Shown here: one piece after another, positions 1-8,523 of the stretch
Position numbering within the stretch: the stretch's first letter is position 1
How the letters are laid out: every line of letters starts with the position of its first letter
Source of the DNA: JAJEBT01 sp965214975
GTDB taxonomy: Bacteria > Pseudomonadota > Alphaproteobacteria > MPNO01 > UBA830
Assembly: GCA_965214975.1 (NCBI GenBank)
Contig: OZ244055.1
Location: 3,286,001 to 3,350,000 of the forward strand
DNA: 64,000 nt
Direction of reading: 5' to 3'
Made by a program: the position numbers and the translations under genes
Notes under the pieces: generated by a model
What the model was told of the DNA's origin: nothing
What the model saw: only the letters and a program-made list of their open reading frames with translations
The model's database searches: none

Positions 1-375
1 GGCCGGATGCTCCACCGAGCTGACGACAGTGCGCCCGGGATCGCTCGCGCGCAGGATCTGGTTGTCGGCCTCGGTGCCGCCGCTGGTGAAGACGATCTGG
101 TCCGGGGAGGCGCCCGCCAGGGCCGCGACCTCGCGCCGCGCGTCCTCGACGCGCCGGCGCGCGCGCCGGCCGGCGGCGTGCACGGACGAGGCGTTGCCGG
201 TCTCGCGCAGCGCCTCGACGAGAACGTCGACGACCTCGGGCCGGATCCTTGCCGTGGCGTTGCAGTCGAGATATACCGGCACGCTGCGCGGCCGGCTCGC
301 CGCGCGAGGTTCCGGGGGCGGGCGGCCGTGCCACGGTGCCGGATCCCGGGACGCTGGGTCGCGACGGGGCTGCAT
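1..375 (-). CDS. Cysteine desulfurase (NifS/IscS family), N-terminal part
   Basis: PLP-dependent class V aminotransferase that would remove sulfur from L-cysteine for Fe-S or tRNA thiolation. The first 125 codons are in the window and the rest lies beyond position 1. Visible marks are the N-terminal strand VYLDCNATARIRPEVV, the NASSVHAAGR segment, and FTSGGTEADNQ followed by SVEHPA, all typical of the family. The first ATG is at 375. A GTG at 282, directly before PVYLDCNAT, is an alternative that would remove an Arg/Pro-rich extension. It is divergent from the hydrolase at 481. Which desulfurase subclass it is cannot be decided without the C-terminal half. Confidence 0.85.
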   Translation of the reverse strand, partial: MQPRRDPASRDPAPWHGRPPPEPRAASRPRSVPVYLDCNATARIRPEVVDVLVEALRETGNASSVHAAGRRARRRVEDARREVAALAGASPDQIVFTSGGTEADNQILRASDPGRTVVSSVEHPA

Positions 376-480
376 GCTGGCAACCTATGACCCCTCGGGG
401 CCGTGTCAACCGCCGGGTCCGGCGTTCGGGGAAGGGGAACCCCGGCTGTCGCCGCCCGCCCGGCGCCGGAGGAACATCCG

Positions 481-1137
481 ATGCCGCAAGTGACGTTCAC
501 CGGGCCCAAGGGCCACCTGATCGAGGGCCACTATTCCCCGGCCGAGGGGGCGAACGCGCCGATCGCGCTGATCCTCCACCCCCACCCGCTGCACGGCGGA
601 ACCATGAACAACCGCGTCGTCTTCGAGGTCTACCAGACCTTCCGGCAGAGGAACTTCTCCGTGCTGCGCTTCAATTTCCGCGGAGTCGGCAAGTCGAGGG
701 GCGAGTGCAGGAACGAGCACGACGCGCTGTTCGACGCCGCGCTGGCGCTGGACTGGCTGCAGGCCGGGAATCCGGACACCCCGCAGTGCTGGATCGGCGG
801 CTTCTCCTTCGGCGCCCGTATCGCCCTGGAACTGGTCATGCGACGGCCCGAGATCACGGGTTTCGTGGCGATCGCGCCGCCGGCGAACTTCCACGACTTC
901 TCGTTCCTGTCGCCCTGCCCGGCGTCCGGGCTGTTCCTCCACGGCAGCGACGACACCGTCGTGCCGGTGGAGGCGTTCCGGGAACTCGTCGACCGGCTCG
1001 GCGACCAGAACGACATCGACATCGAGCACGCCGTCATCGAGGGCGCGGACCACTTCTTCAAGGACCAGACCCAGGAGATCTCGCGGCGGCTCGACGAGTA
1101 CCTCCGGAAGGTCACGGTCGGCGTCAGCCCGGCGTAG
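481..1137 (+). CDS. Alpha/beta hydrolase, dienelactone-hydrolase-like
   Basis: A 218-residue cytoplasmic serine hydrolase of unknown substrate. Near residue 33 it has HPHPLHGGTMNN, which supplies the oxyanion region. The nucleophile elbow GGFSFGAR places Ser at about 109, the acid is Asp157 or Asp158 in GSDDTVV, and the histidine is about 191 in GADHFF, so the triad looks complete. Length is normal for the small single-domain family often annotated as COG2945. I start at ATG 481, because the open frame upstream encodes nothing family-like. Its last 14 bases overlap the convergent anmK gene. Confidence 0.85.
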   Translation: MPQVTFTGPKGHLIEGHYSPAEGANAPIALILHPHPLHGGTMNNRVVFEVYQTFRQRNFSVLRFNFRGVGKSRGECRNEHDALFDAALALDWLQAGNPDTPQCWIGGFSFGARIALELVMRRPEITGFVAIAPPANFHDFSFLSPCPASGLFLHGSDDTVVPVEAFRELVDRLGDQNDIDIEHAVIEGADHFFKDQTQEISRRLDEYLRKVTVGVSPA

Positions 1138-2218
1138 GCGGGGTTCCCGCGCGGGCCAGCGCTCCGCCCGTCAGGGGCGCCGGCACGCCGGTGGTCGAGG
1201 GCAGGCTGAGCGGGAGCTCCCGGAGCGCGCGCACGGCGAGGAAGGCGAAGGCCTGGGCCTCGAGCGCGTCGCCGTCCCAGCCCGCCTCCTCCGCGGCCGC
1301 GGCCGGCCGGCCGAGGCGGCGGCCGAGTTCCGCCATCAGCGTCCGGTTCCTGCGGCCGCCCCCGGTGACGATCCACCGTTCGGGCGGCGCCGGAAAGAAG
1401 GCGGCGGCGCGCGCGGCCGCCTCGCAGGTGAAACGGACGAGCGTCGCCGCCCCGTCCTCGGCCGAGAGGCCCTCCAGCGCCGCGGTGTCGAAATCCAGCC
1501 GGTCGAGCGACTTGGGCGGCGGCCGGCGGAAATGCCCGTGGTCCAGAAGCCGGGCGAGGCGGACCGGATCCGGGCGCCCGGCGGCGCTGACGGCGCCGTC
1601 GCGGTCGAACGGCAGTCCGGCGGTCGCCGAGACCCAGTCGTCGAGAAGCGCGTTTCCCGGGCCGGTGTCGAAGGCGACCGGATCCTCGCCGTCGGCGCCG
1701 ACCCAGGTGACGTTGGCGATGCCGCCGACGTTGAGGACGGCGATCGGGCACGGCAGATCCCGGCACAGCGCCTCGTGGTAGAGCGGCGCCAGCGGCGCGC
1801 CCTGGCCGCCGGCGGCGACGTCCGCGCTCCGGAAATCGTGGACCACGTCGATCCCGACGGCGTCGGCGAGCCCGCGGCCGTCGCCGACCTGCACCGTCTC
1901 GCCGCGTTCCGGGGCGTGCAGGATCGTGTGCCCGTGCATTCCGATCACCGACACCCCGCGGCCGTGCCGCGCGAGAACGGCGCGCGCCGCCGCGGCGTGG
2001 CGCCGCGTGATCTCCTCGGCGAGTCCGGCGTCCGGCCGGGGCCGTCCCAGGGCGCCGGCGAGCGCCGCGCGAAGCGTCGCGTCGTAGGGGAAGGTCCGCG
2101 CCGGCCCGAAGGCGGAAACGCTCTCCCCGTCGGTCCGGACGACGGCCGCGTCGATGCCGTCCATCGAGGTGCCGCTCATCAGGCCGAGGGCCCAGAGCGG
2201 CCGGAAACCCGGGGTCAG
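1124..2218 (-). CDS. anmK: Anhydro-N-acetylmuramic acid kinase
   Basis: Phosphorylates and opens 1,6-anhydro-MurNAc in murein recycling, giving MurNAc-6-phosphate in the cytoplasm. The ATP-binding start is GLMSGTSMDGIDAA; GPGNALLDDW and the VTGGGRRNRTLM loop are also clear. The first ATG in frame (2179) falls inside the first beta strand, since AnmK proteins need several residues before MSGTS. The only upstream option is CTG at 2218-2216, which overlaps the stop of the deacetylase as CTGA, follows a GGGAGAG sequence, and adds TPGFRPLWALGL. I therefore use 2218; annotation programs will probably use 2179. Function is secure, the start is inferred. Confidence 0.88.
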   Translation of the reverse strand: MTPGFRPLWALGLMSGTSMDGIDAAVVRTDGESVSAFGPARTFPYDATLRAALAGALGRPRPDAGLAEEITRRHAAAARAVLARHGRGVSVIGMHGHTILHAPERGETVQVGDGRGLADAVGIDVVHDFRSADVAAGGQGAPLAPLYHEALCRDLPCPIAVLNVGGIANVTWVGADGEDPVAFDTGPGNALLDDWVSATAGLPFDRDGAVSAAGRPDPVRLARLLDHGHFRRPPPKSLDRLDFDTAALEGLSAEDGAATLVRFTCEAAARAAAFFPAPPERWIVTGGGRRNRTLMAELGRRLGRPAAAAEEAGWDGDALEAQAFAFLAVRALRELPLSLPSTTGVPAPLTGGALARAGTPPTPG

Positions 2219-3087
2219 AAGGTCTCTCCCGAGAGATAGCGGTCGACGATCTCCGAGCCGGTGGCCTTCCAGACCCCGTCATGGCCGTCGATGTGGCGGA
2301 GCGCCCGGTCGAAGGGGCCGATCCGGTGCGGCACGCCGATCACGAACGGGTGCAGGCAGATCGCCATGACGCGCCCCGAGCCGGTCTCGACGCTCTCCCG
2401 GTAGAGCGTGTCGAACTGGCGGCAGATCATGTCGGCGAACTCGTCCGCCGACCGCCCGGCGCGCCACATCTGGGGCAGGTCGTTGATCTCGGTGGAGTAG
2501 GGGATCGAGCAGATGGTGCCGCTCCCGAGCGTCATGACGTAGGGCTGGTCGTCGTTGATCCAGTCGGCGACGTAGGCGCAGCCGTTGTCGATCAGGGCGT
2601 CGAGGGTCGTCCAGTTCTCCTGCAGCCCGGAGCTGAGCCAGCCGCGGGGGCGGCGCCCGGTGGCCTCGGCGATGCGGTCGAGGCTGCCGGCGACCAGCCT
2701 GCGCCCGTCGGCGTCGTCGAGCGCGTGGAGATAGCGGCTGTTGGACTGGTTGTGGCCCATGAACTCCCAGTCGAGCGCGACGGCGTCCTCGACGATTTCC
2801 GGGTAGTCGTCGCACACCTCGCTGTTGACGGCGGCGGTCCCTCGGATCCCGTGCTTTTCGAGAATCTCCATCAGCCGGAACACGCCGACGCGCGCGCCGT
2901 AGTCGCGCGGCGCCCAGTTGATGACGTCGGGCGCGAGGCCGGTGCCCCCGGGCACCGGCTCGTCGAGCGGAAAGGTCTCGATGTTGGGGACGACCCACAG
3001 CGCGAGGTGGTTGCCGTCGGGCCAGACGATCCTCGGGCGGCGGTTGACGGGGACGTACGCGAACGGTCCGTGACGTCGCGGCTCCAT
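2215..3087 (-). CDS. Polysaccharide deacetylase family protein (NodB-like, PuuE/allantoinase-type)
   Basis: A 290-residue member of the carbohydrate esterase 4 fold in the subgroup that includes PuuE-type allantoinases and other cyclic-amide or N-acyl hydrolases. Visible are RIVWPDGNHLALW at the start, a GVFRLMEILEKHGIRGTAAVN strand-helix typical of NodB domains, EFMGHNQSNSRYLHAL as a metal-site region, WLSSGLQENWTT, and a C-terminal LHPFVIGVPHR motif with its metal/catalytic His. There is no signal peptide, so it is cytoplasmic. That favours a small cyclic amide or acylated metabolite over a polymer. It probably shares a transcript with anmK through the CTGA overlap. Confidence 0.82.
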   Translation of the reverse strand: MEPRRHGPFAYVPVNRRPRIVWPDGNHLALWVVPNIETFPLDEPVPGGTGLAPDVINWAPRDYGARVGVFRLMEILEKHGIRGTAAVNSEVCDDYPEIVEDAVALDWEFMGHNQSNSRYLHALDDADGRRLVAGSLDRIAEATGRRPRGWLSSGLQENWTTLDALIDNGCAYVADWINDDQPYVMTLGSGTICSIPYSTEINDLPQMWRAGRSADEFADMICRQFDTLYRESVETGSGRVMAICLHPFVIGVPHRIGPFDRALRHIDGHDGVWKATGSEIVDRYLSGETF

Positions 3088-3183
3088 GGCTCTCTCCTTC
3101 CGGCGGCGGCGCGGGAACGCTTCGCGGCCCGGCCGGCGGAGTATCGAAACCGCGAAACCGCTTGTCCACCCGGCGCCGCCGGC

Positions 3184-4107
3184 CTACCGCGTCCGGCGCC
3201 GCCCCAGCAGGGTCGTCAGGTAGATGCCGACGCCGATCAGGCCGACGCCGACGGCGTGGAACCAGAACAGGCGCTCGCCGAGAAGCCCCAGGGCCAGCAG
3301 CACCGTGTAGACCGGGATGAGATGGATGAACAGGCCGGCCGGCCCCGGGCCGAGGCTCTCGACGGTGTGGTTCCACCAGAGCATCGCCAGCAGCGACGAG
3401 AAGACGGCCATGAACAGCGTCGACCACGCCATGCTCCAGTTGAGCGGCGTCGGCGCGAAGAGCGCGTTCTCGACGGCCCACAGCGGAAGCAGCGCCGCGG
3501 CCCCGCCGGCGAGGATCCCGAACAGCAGGTTGAGGCGGTGGAGTTCCGGCGGCACGCGCCGCAGCAGGACGGCGTAGAAGGCCCAGGCGACCACCGAGAC
3601 CAGGACGAGGACGTCGCCGGCGTTGAACCGCAGCGACGACAGCGAGGCCGGGTCGCCGCGCGCCACCAGGTGGACGACGCCGGCCAGCGACAGCGCCACC
3701 CCGGCCCATTGCGCCGCGGTCAGGCGGTCGCGGAACATGAGCCAGGCGCAGGCGATGATCGCGACCGGCTCGGCGGAGTTGATCAGCGCGCCGTTGATCG
3801 CGGTCGTGAACTGGAGCCCGACGAACAGCATGCCGTTGCCGCCGACGAACAGCAGCGCTCCGAGGGCGCCCAGGAATCTCCAGTGCCGGCGGATCAGCGG
3901 CCACTGGGCGTGCACCAGGCGGTGGCAGAACAGGTAGAGGATCGCCAGCGCGACAACGCATCTGGAGAACGAGAGCGCCACCGGCGGGACGTCGCCGGCC
4001 ACGTCCCGCACCACGATGATGCTCCCCGCCCAGCACAGCGTCGCCAGCGGGCCCGCGAGCAGCGGCGGCGGGGTCAGCCGCGCGAAGAGGCCCTCGGGGG
4101 CTCTCAT
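3184..4107 (-). CDS. EamA/DMT family transporter
   Basis: A 307-residue inner-membrane permease with about ten hydrophobic segments arranged as two EamA repeats. The first repeat runs from PLATLCWAGSIIVVRDVAG, the second from NAGDVLVLVSVVAWAFYAVLL, and the protein ends in basic RRRTR. This is the drug/metabolite transporter architecture. The substrate cannot be read from sequence; members export amino acids, nucleosides or other metabolites. It starts 32 bp from the 3' end of the downstream acyl-CoA ligase and may be co-transcribed with it. Confidence 0.88.
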   Translation of the reverse strand: MRAPEGLFARLTPPPLLAGPLATLCWAGSIIVVRDVAGDVPPVALSFSRCVVALAILYLFCHRLVHAQWPLIRRHWRFLGALGALLFVGGNGMLFVGLQFTTAINGALINSAEPVAIIACAWLMFRDRLTAAQWAGVALSLAGVVHLVARGDPASLSSLRFNAGDVLVLVSVVAWAFYAVLLRRVPPELHRLNLLFGILAGGAAALLPLWAVENALFAPTPLNWSMAWSTLFMAVFSSLLAMLWWNHTVESLGPGPAGLFIHLIPVYTVLLALGLLGERLFWFHAVGVGLIGVGIYLTTLLGRRRTR

Positions 4108-4138
4108 GCCCGGTGGCGCCGGCCCGCGCCCCGGCGCC

Positions 4139-5659
4139 TCACCGCGCCCCGGCCCGCGCGGCGGCCGCCGCCCGTTCCCCGAGAAGGCGGCGGTCGATCT
4201 TGTTGGTGCCCGCGAGCGGCAGCGACGGGACCAGGAACACCCGGCGCGGATGCGCGTAGGCCGGACCGTTGGCGAGCGCGTGGCGCTTGATCCGGTCCTC
4301 GTCGACCTCCGCGCCCTCGCGCGGCACCACCCAGGCGTAGGGCACGTGCGCCTTGAGCTCGTCGGGGGCCGGCACGACGACCGCCTGCAGGACGTCCTCG
4401 TGGCGTTCGAGCATGGCCTCGACCTCCCCCGGATGGATGTTCTCGCCGGCGCACACGAACATGTCGTCAGCCCGCCCGACGAAGTAGTGCCAGCCGTCGG
4501 CGTCGCGCCGGAGAATGTCGCCGGTGTCGAGCCAGCCGTCCTCGCCGAGCGCGGCCGCCGTCTCCTCGGGCAGCCCGTGGTATCCCGCCATCACGCCCGG
4601 GCTGCGCACGTGGAGAACGCCCTCGTCGCCGCCGTCGCCGAGGCGGATCTGGACGCCGTCGATGGGATAGCCGACCGAGGTCCGGGGACGCGGAAGGCCG
4701 TCGGGGTGCGTCCAGGAGAAGAGGATCGGCCCGCCTTCGGTGATGCCGTAGTTGAGGTTGAGTCCGGCGTCGGGAAACCGTTCGGCAAGCGAATCCAGAA
4801 GGTTGTCCGAGGCCGGGGCGGATCCCATCGAGCAGTGGCGGACCGAGGACAGGTCGGTCGCGTCGAGAAGCTCGCGCTCCTGCAGGATCAGCGCGTACAT
4901 CGTCGGCACGCCGGTCAGCATGGTCAGGCGGTAGCGCTCGATGGCGCGCACGTAGGCCCTGGCGTCGAAGCGGGAGAACAGGACGATCCGCCCGCCCGCG
5001 GCGAGCGCCGACTTGACGGCGAGCAGGGCGTTCTTGTGGTAGAGCGGCGCCGAGACGATCGAGCTGTCGTTCGCGGAGAGGTCGCGGCTCTCGACGATCC
5101 GGCCGAGCATCCACACCTGGCCCGCGTGGTCGAGGAGCACGCCCTTGGGCCGTCCGGTCGAGCCCGACGTGTAGGGCTGTTCGGCGATGTCCCCGGCGCC
5201 GGGGAGGAACGACGGGAACGGCGCGTCGAGAGGCCGCTTGAAGTCCCCGAACGCGTCGTCGCCGCTCCCGAAGGAGACCGCCCGGACGCCGGGCGGCACC
5301 CGCGCGGCCTGGTCGGGGTCCGCGAACACCGCCTTCACCGCGGCGTCGCGAACGATGTAGCGCACGGTCTCGTCGGGCAGCTTGAGGTTGATCATCACCG
5401 GCACGCAGCCGGCCCGCATCGCCCCGAAGAGCGTCTCGAGATACTCGACGCGGTTCAGCGCGAGGATGCCGATCCGGTCGCCAGGTTCCATGCCCGCGAG
5501 GAGCAGGCCGTTGGCGACCGCGTCGCAGGCCGCGTCGAAGGCGCGGAAGCTGAGTTCGCGCGGCGCCCCGGGGTCGCGGAGGTCGACGACCGCGGTGCGT
5601 CCGCTGGCGGCGTGGGCCTCGAAGACGTCGCCGAGGTTTCCGGATTCGGGCGGCTGCAT
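4139..5659 (-). CDS. AMP-dependent acyl-CoA synthetase/ligase
   Basis: A 506-residue adenylate-forming enzyme that would activate a carboxylic acid to its acyl-CoA through an acyl-AMP. The P-loop is YTSGSTGRPKGVLLDH, the aromatic/ATP motif is NYGITEGGP, the hinge region is DTGDILRRDADGWHYF followed by GRADDMFVCAGENIHPGEVE, and the catalytic lysine lies in LAGTNKIDRRLL. Substrate is unknown. ATG 5659 gives a normal-length N-terminus; the longer open frame upstream reads as arginine-rich noise. It lies 29 bp downstream of the oxidoreductase at 5689. Confidence 0.9.
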   Translation of the reverse strand: MQPPESGNLGDVFEAHAASGRTAVVDLRDPGAPRELSFRAFDAACDAVANGLLLAGMEPGDRIGILALNRVEYLETLFGAMRAGCVPVMINLKLPDETVRYIVRDAAVKAVFADPDQAARVPPGVRAVSFGSGDDAFGDFKRPLDAPFPSFLPGAGDIAEQPYTSGSTGRPKGVLLDHAGQVWMLGRIVESRDLSANDSSIVSAPLYHKNALLAVKSALAAGGRIVLFSRFDARAYVRAIERYRLTMLTGVPTMYALILQERELLDATDLSSVRHCSMGSAPASDNLLDSLAERFPDAGLNLNYGITEGGPILFSWTHPDGLPRPRTSVGYPIDGVQIRLGDGGDEGVLHVRSPGVMAGYHGLPEETAAALGEDGWLDTGDILRRDADGWHYFVGRADDMFVCAGENIHPGEVEAMLERHEDVLQAVVVPAPDELKAHVPYAWVVPREGAEVDEDRIKRHALANGPAYAHPRRVFLVPSLPLAGTNKIDRRLLGERAAAAARAGAR

Positions 5660-5688
5660 CGCGCGTCTGCCCCGGGGCGCCGGCGCCG

Positions 5689-6696
5689 TCAGGGCGTGAT
5701 GACGATCTTTCCGATCACCTCGCGGTCGCGCAGCCGGCGCACGCCCTCGGCCGTTTGCTCGAGCGGAAGCGTCTCGTCGATGACCGGGGCGAGGCGGCCC
5801 TCGGAAATCATCCCCATCAGCGTCTCGAGGTCTTCGGTGGTCCAGGAGTTGGACCCGAGGATCTTGAGCTCGAACGTCCACACGTAGCGCAGATCCTCCG
5901 CCGGGTCGTGGCCCGCCGTCGCGCCGCAGGTCAGGATCTTGCCGCCCCGCCGGGTGGCCTTGAGCGACGGAACCCAGGTGTCGCCGCCGGTGAAGTTGAT
6001 CACCACGTCGACCCCGCCGTCGCGCCTGCGGCGGTGGGGCTTGCCGAACAGCCCGTGGATCGTCCTCTCGAAGCTCTCGTAGCCGATGACGTGGTCGGCG
6101 CCCCAGGACTTCAGGGCCTCGAGCTTGTCCGGGCTCGAGCCGGCGGCGACCACCTCGCACCCCATCATGCGGGCGAGCAGCACGCAGCACGAACCCACGC
6201 CTCCGGACGCGCCGAGAACCAGCACCCTCTCGCCGCCCGTCATGCCGCCGTTCGTGACCATCATGCGGTGGGCCGTGCCGTAGGCCACCGGAAGCGCCGC
6301 GGCCTGGGCGTGGGAGCAGCCCTCGGGGATCGCGATCAGGCGCGTGGCGTCGACGGCGCAGTACTCCGCCGTTCCGCCGTCGAGCATCTCGCCCATCAGG
6401 CCCTTCTCGGGGGCGGTCGGATCCAGCGGGTTGACGAGCACGTCGTCGCCGACCTTCCAGCCGTCGACCCCGGCGCCGACCTCGGCGATCTCGCCGGCGA
6501 TGTCGAGGCCGATGACGACGGGAAGCGGCACCTTGATGCCCGGCATTCCCCGGGTGGTGAAGACGTCGTGGTAGTTCAGCGACGTCGCCCGGACCCGCAC
6601 GACGACCTGTCCGTCGCCGCATTGCGGATCGGCGTAGTCGGCGTGATGGACCAGATTCTCGATGTCGCCGTGCTCGTGCAGAACGACTGCGCGCAA
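5689..6696 (-). CDS. Zinc-binding alcohol dehydrogenase / quinone oxidoreductase family protein
   Basis: A 335-residue medium-chain dehydrogenase/reductase. The N-terminal GroES-like domain contains ATSLNYHDVFTTRGMPG and GLDIAGEIAEVGAGV, and the Rossmann domain starts at VLVLGASGGVGSCCVLLARMMG, which binds NADPH. The structural-zinc cysteine cluster of true alcohol dehydrogenases is not evident, so a quinone-oxidoreductase or enoyl-reductase activity is more likely. It heads a minus-strand run that continues into the acyl-CoA ligase, which suggests fatty or aromatic acid metabolism. Confidence 0.87.
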   Translation of the reverse strand: MRAVVLHEHGDIENLVHHADYADPQCGDGQVVVRVRATSLNYHDVFTTRGMPGIKVPLPVVIGLDIAGEIAEVGAGVDGWKVGDDVLVNPLDPTAPEKGLMGEMLDGGTAEYCAVDATRLIAIPEGCSHAQAAALPVAYGTAHRMMVTNGGMTGGERVLVLGASGGVGSCCVLLARMMGCEVVAAGSSPDKLEALKSWGADHVIGYESFERTIHGLFGKPHRRRRDGGVDVVINFTGGDTWVPSLKATRRGGKILTCGATAGHDPAEDLRYVWTFELKILGSNSWTTEDLETLMGMISEGRLAPVIDETLPLEQTAEGVRRLRDREVIGKIVITP

Positions 6697-6976
6697 GATC
6701 TTTCTCCTCGGAGGGCCCGCCGACGGCGCCGGCCGGCGGATTCTGGGCGGAAACCCACGCTCTGACGGGATCTAAACGCGATCGCGCGGCCCGCGTCAAT
6801 CGCCGCCGACGCAGACGATCCGCGAGAGCCGGCACGCGGGGGTCGTCCGCGCCGGTTCGACGGCGCGTTCGGGACCGCTGCCCGACGGCCCGGCGTTCCG
6901 GTCGCGCCGCGGCGACCGGCCGATCCCTGCCGAAAGCGGCGCGCCCGTCCCGGGACCGCCGCCGGCCGGGCCTCGT

Positions 6977-7906
6977 TCACGGCGCCGCGAACGGGTCGGC
7001 GCCCGGGGCGTGCAGCACGAACGCCGCGCCCGCCCCGGCCTCGGGGCGCACGACGAGGCGCCCGGGCTCGTCCGCGAGCAGGGGCACGTTCCGCTCCGCC
7101 AGAAACGCCCGCGTGCGCCCGAGATCGGCGCTGCGGACGGCCGCCGCCGCCATCAGCGGCAGCGACGGGATCCCGATGCCGGGCAGGATCGCGCGGCAGG
7201 CGGAGGGATCCGCGACGGCGATCTCGCCGCGGTCGAGGACGATCCTCCGGCATCCGCCGTCCCGTCCCGCCGGGCGGCCGGTGAAGCGGGCGTAGCGTTC
7301 CGCCGCCGCGTCCGCGTCGGCGGTGCAGATCAGCAGCCCCGACAGCAGGTCGGCGCCGTTGCCGGAGGCCGTCGCCGAGGGCTGCCACACCACGTCCGGG
7401 GTTTCCTGGGTCAGGATCTGGATGCGCCCCTCCGGCATGTCGTCGCGGGCGAGGCGGAGAACGGAAAACCCCGCGACCTCCTCGCCGCCGCCGTCGAGCG
7501 GCATCGGGCGGCGCAGCGCCACCGGCGGCGCGGCCTCGAAGCCGGCGGCGCGGAGCCGGTCGGCCGCGGCCGCCGTGTCGTTCACCGAGAACGCCGCCAG
7601 ATGAAGGCCTTCGCGGCGTTCGAGCGCGGCGTCGATCTGGCGCGCGAGCGGGGTGTCGGCGCCCGGCGCCCGGACCAGCACCTCGAGATAGCCGCGCGCG
7701 ATCATGGCGCAGCGGTTGGCGGTTCCCGACGGAACCCTGGTGCCGTCGGCGCGGGCGTTGGCATGCACGGCCAGCGGCGTCATCGGAAAGCCGAGGCGCC
7801 CGAAGGCCTCCGCGGCCGCGTCCATGTCGGCCACGAACCAGCCCACATGGTCGAGGAAGATCTCGCCGCCGGCGGGCGTCTGCGCCGGAAGCGCCGCCGC
7901 CGTCAC
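6977..7906 (-). CDS. VOC (glyoxalase/bleomycin resistance) family protein, two-domain
   Basis: A 309-residue protein opening with FLDHVGWFVADMDAAAEAF, which is the typical vicinal-oxygen-chelate start. An internal repeat around GADLLSGLLICTADADAAAERYARFTG marks the second module pair. VOC proteins are metal-dependent lyases, isomerases or dioxygenases. The first half resembles the Glyoxalase_3-like arrangement; substrate is unknown. It starts at GTG 7906, which overlaps the previous stop as GTGA, and is the last gene of the five-gene operon beginning at 12350. Confidence 0.8.
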   Translation of the reverse strand: MTAAALPAQTPAGGEIFLDHVGWFVADMDAAAEAFGRLGFPMTPLAVHANARADGTRVPSGTANRCAMIARGYLEVLVRAPGADTPLARQIDAALERREGLHLAAFSVNDTAAAADRLRAAGFEAAPPVALRRPMPLDGGGEEVAGFSVLRLARDDMPEGRIQILTQETPDVVWQPSATASGNGADLLSGLLICTADADAAAERYARFTGRPAGRDGGCRRIVLDRGEIAVADPSACRAILPGIGIPSLPLMAAAAVRSADLGRTRAFLAERNVPLLADEPGRLVVRPEAGAGAAFVLHAPGADPFAAP

Positions 7907-8523
7907 GCGAGCCGGCCCGGAGAGAGCGAGCTGCGCCCCCGGTCCGGGTTGGGCACCACGGAGAGCCGGAGCCGCTCCGAGAGATCGTCCGCCCCGCCCA
8001 CGTAGGAGCCGTCGAGCCAGATCTGCGGGACGGTCACCGGAGTCCTGGCCCCGATGAGGGGCTTGACCCGGCCCAGCATCTCGTAGAGCGCGCGCGGCTC
8101 GCGGACGACGTCGTGATAGGCGTAGTCCACGCCGGCCTCGTCGAGATACCCCTTGGCGCGCGTGCAGTGCGGGCAGGACTCCTTGCCGAAGACGTGGTTG
8201 CCGCGGATGCCGCCGCGCCGGACGTGGGCGGCGATCACCGCCTCGGTCAGCACGCCGCGGTTGAGGGCGTGGCCCTGGCTGACGACGCGCCCCTCGACCG
8301 CGACGATCGGCGCGTGCCAGCCGCCGGCGGGAAGCGGCCGCCACCACTCGCTGAGCCATTCGCGGTTGTCGAGCTCGACGGGGACGCCGGCGAGCTCGTT
8401 GGCGAAGGTGTCCTCGAGAACGTCGACGGTGAGCGCGCACTCGCCGCACGGCACGCGGACCCTGAACGGGCCCCACCGCCCCGCCCAGCGGTACAGCGTC
8501 ACCCTGACGGGATCCTCAGCCAT
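7903..8523 (-). CDS. Double thioredoxin-fold protein with C-terminal glutaredoxin domain
   Basis: A 206-residue cytoplasmic protein with two apparent redox modules. The N-terminal part has CGEC at about residues 27-30, next to a GST/thioredoxin-like beta strand. The C-terminal half is a glutaredoxin domain with the CPHC active site near residue 118 (FGKESCPHCTRAKGYLDEAG), the TVP cis-proline loop (VTVPQIWLDG) and a GGADDL glutathione-binding end. It would reduce disulfides or glutathione adducts. It overlaps both operon neighbours. Two CxxC-bearing domains in one glutaredoxin-like protein is not the usual single-domain form. Confidence 0.8.
   Translation of the reverse strand: MAEDPVRVTLYRWAGRWGPFRVRVPCGECALTVDVLEDTFANELAGVPVELDNREWLSEWWRPLPAGGWHAPIVAVEGRVVSQGHALNRGVLTEAVIAAHVRRGGIRGNHVFGKESCPHCTRAKGYLDEAGVDYAYHDVVREPRALYEMLGRVKPLIGARTPVTVPQIWLDGSYVGGADDLSERLRLSVVPNPDRGRSSLSPGRLA

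Noticed and set aside
2281..4290. A 669-codon open frame on the plus strand, antisense to the deacetylase and EamA genes
   Set aside because: Rich in Arg, Ala and Asp with no motif; it is the expected shadow of GC-rich genes on the other strand. Similar long antisense frames at 4016-5887, 10881-13856, 23581-25692, 33056-35725 and 53925-57134 were rejected for the same reason.
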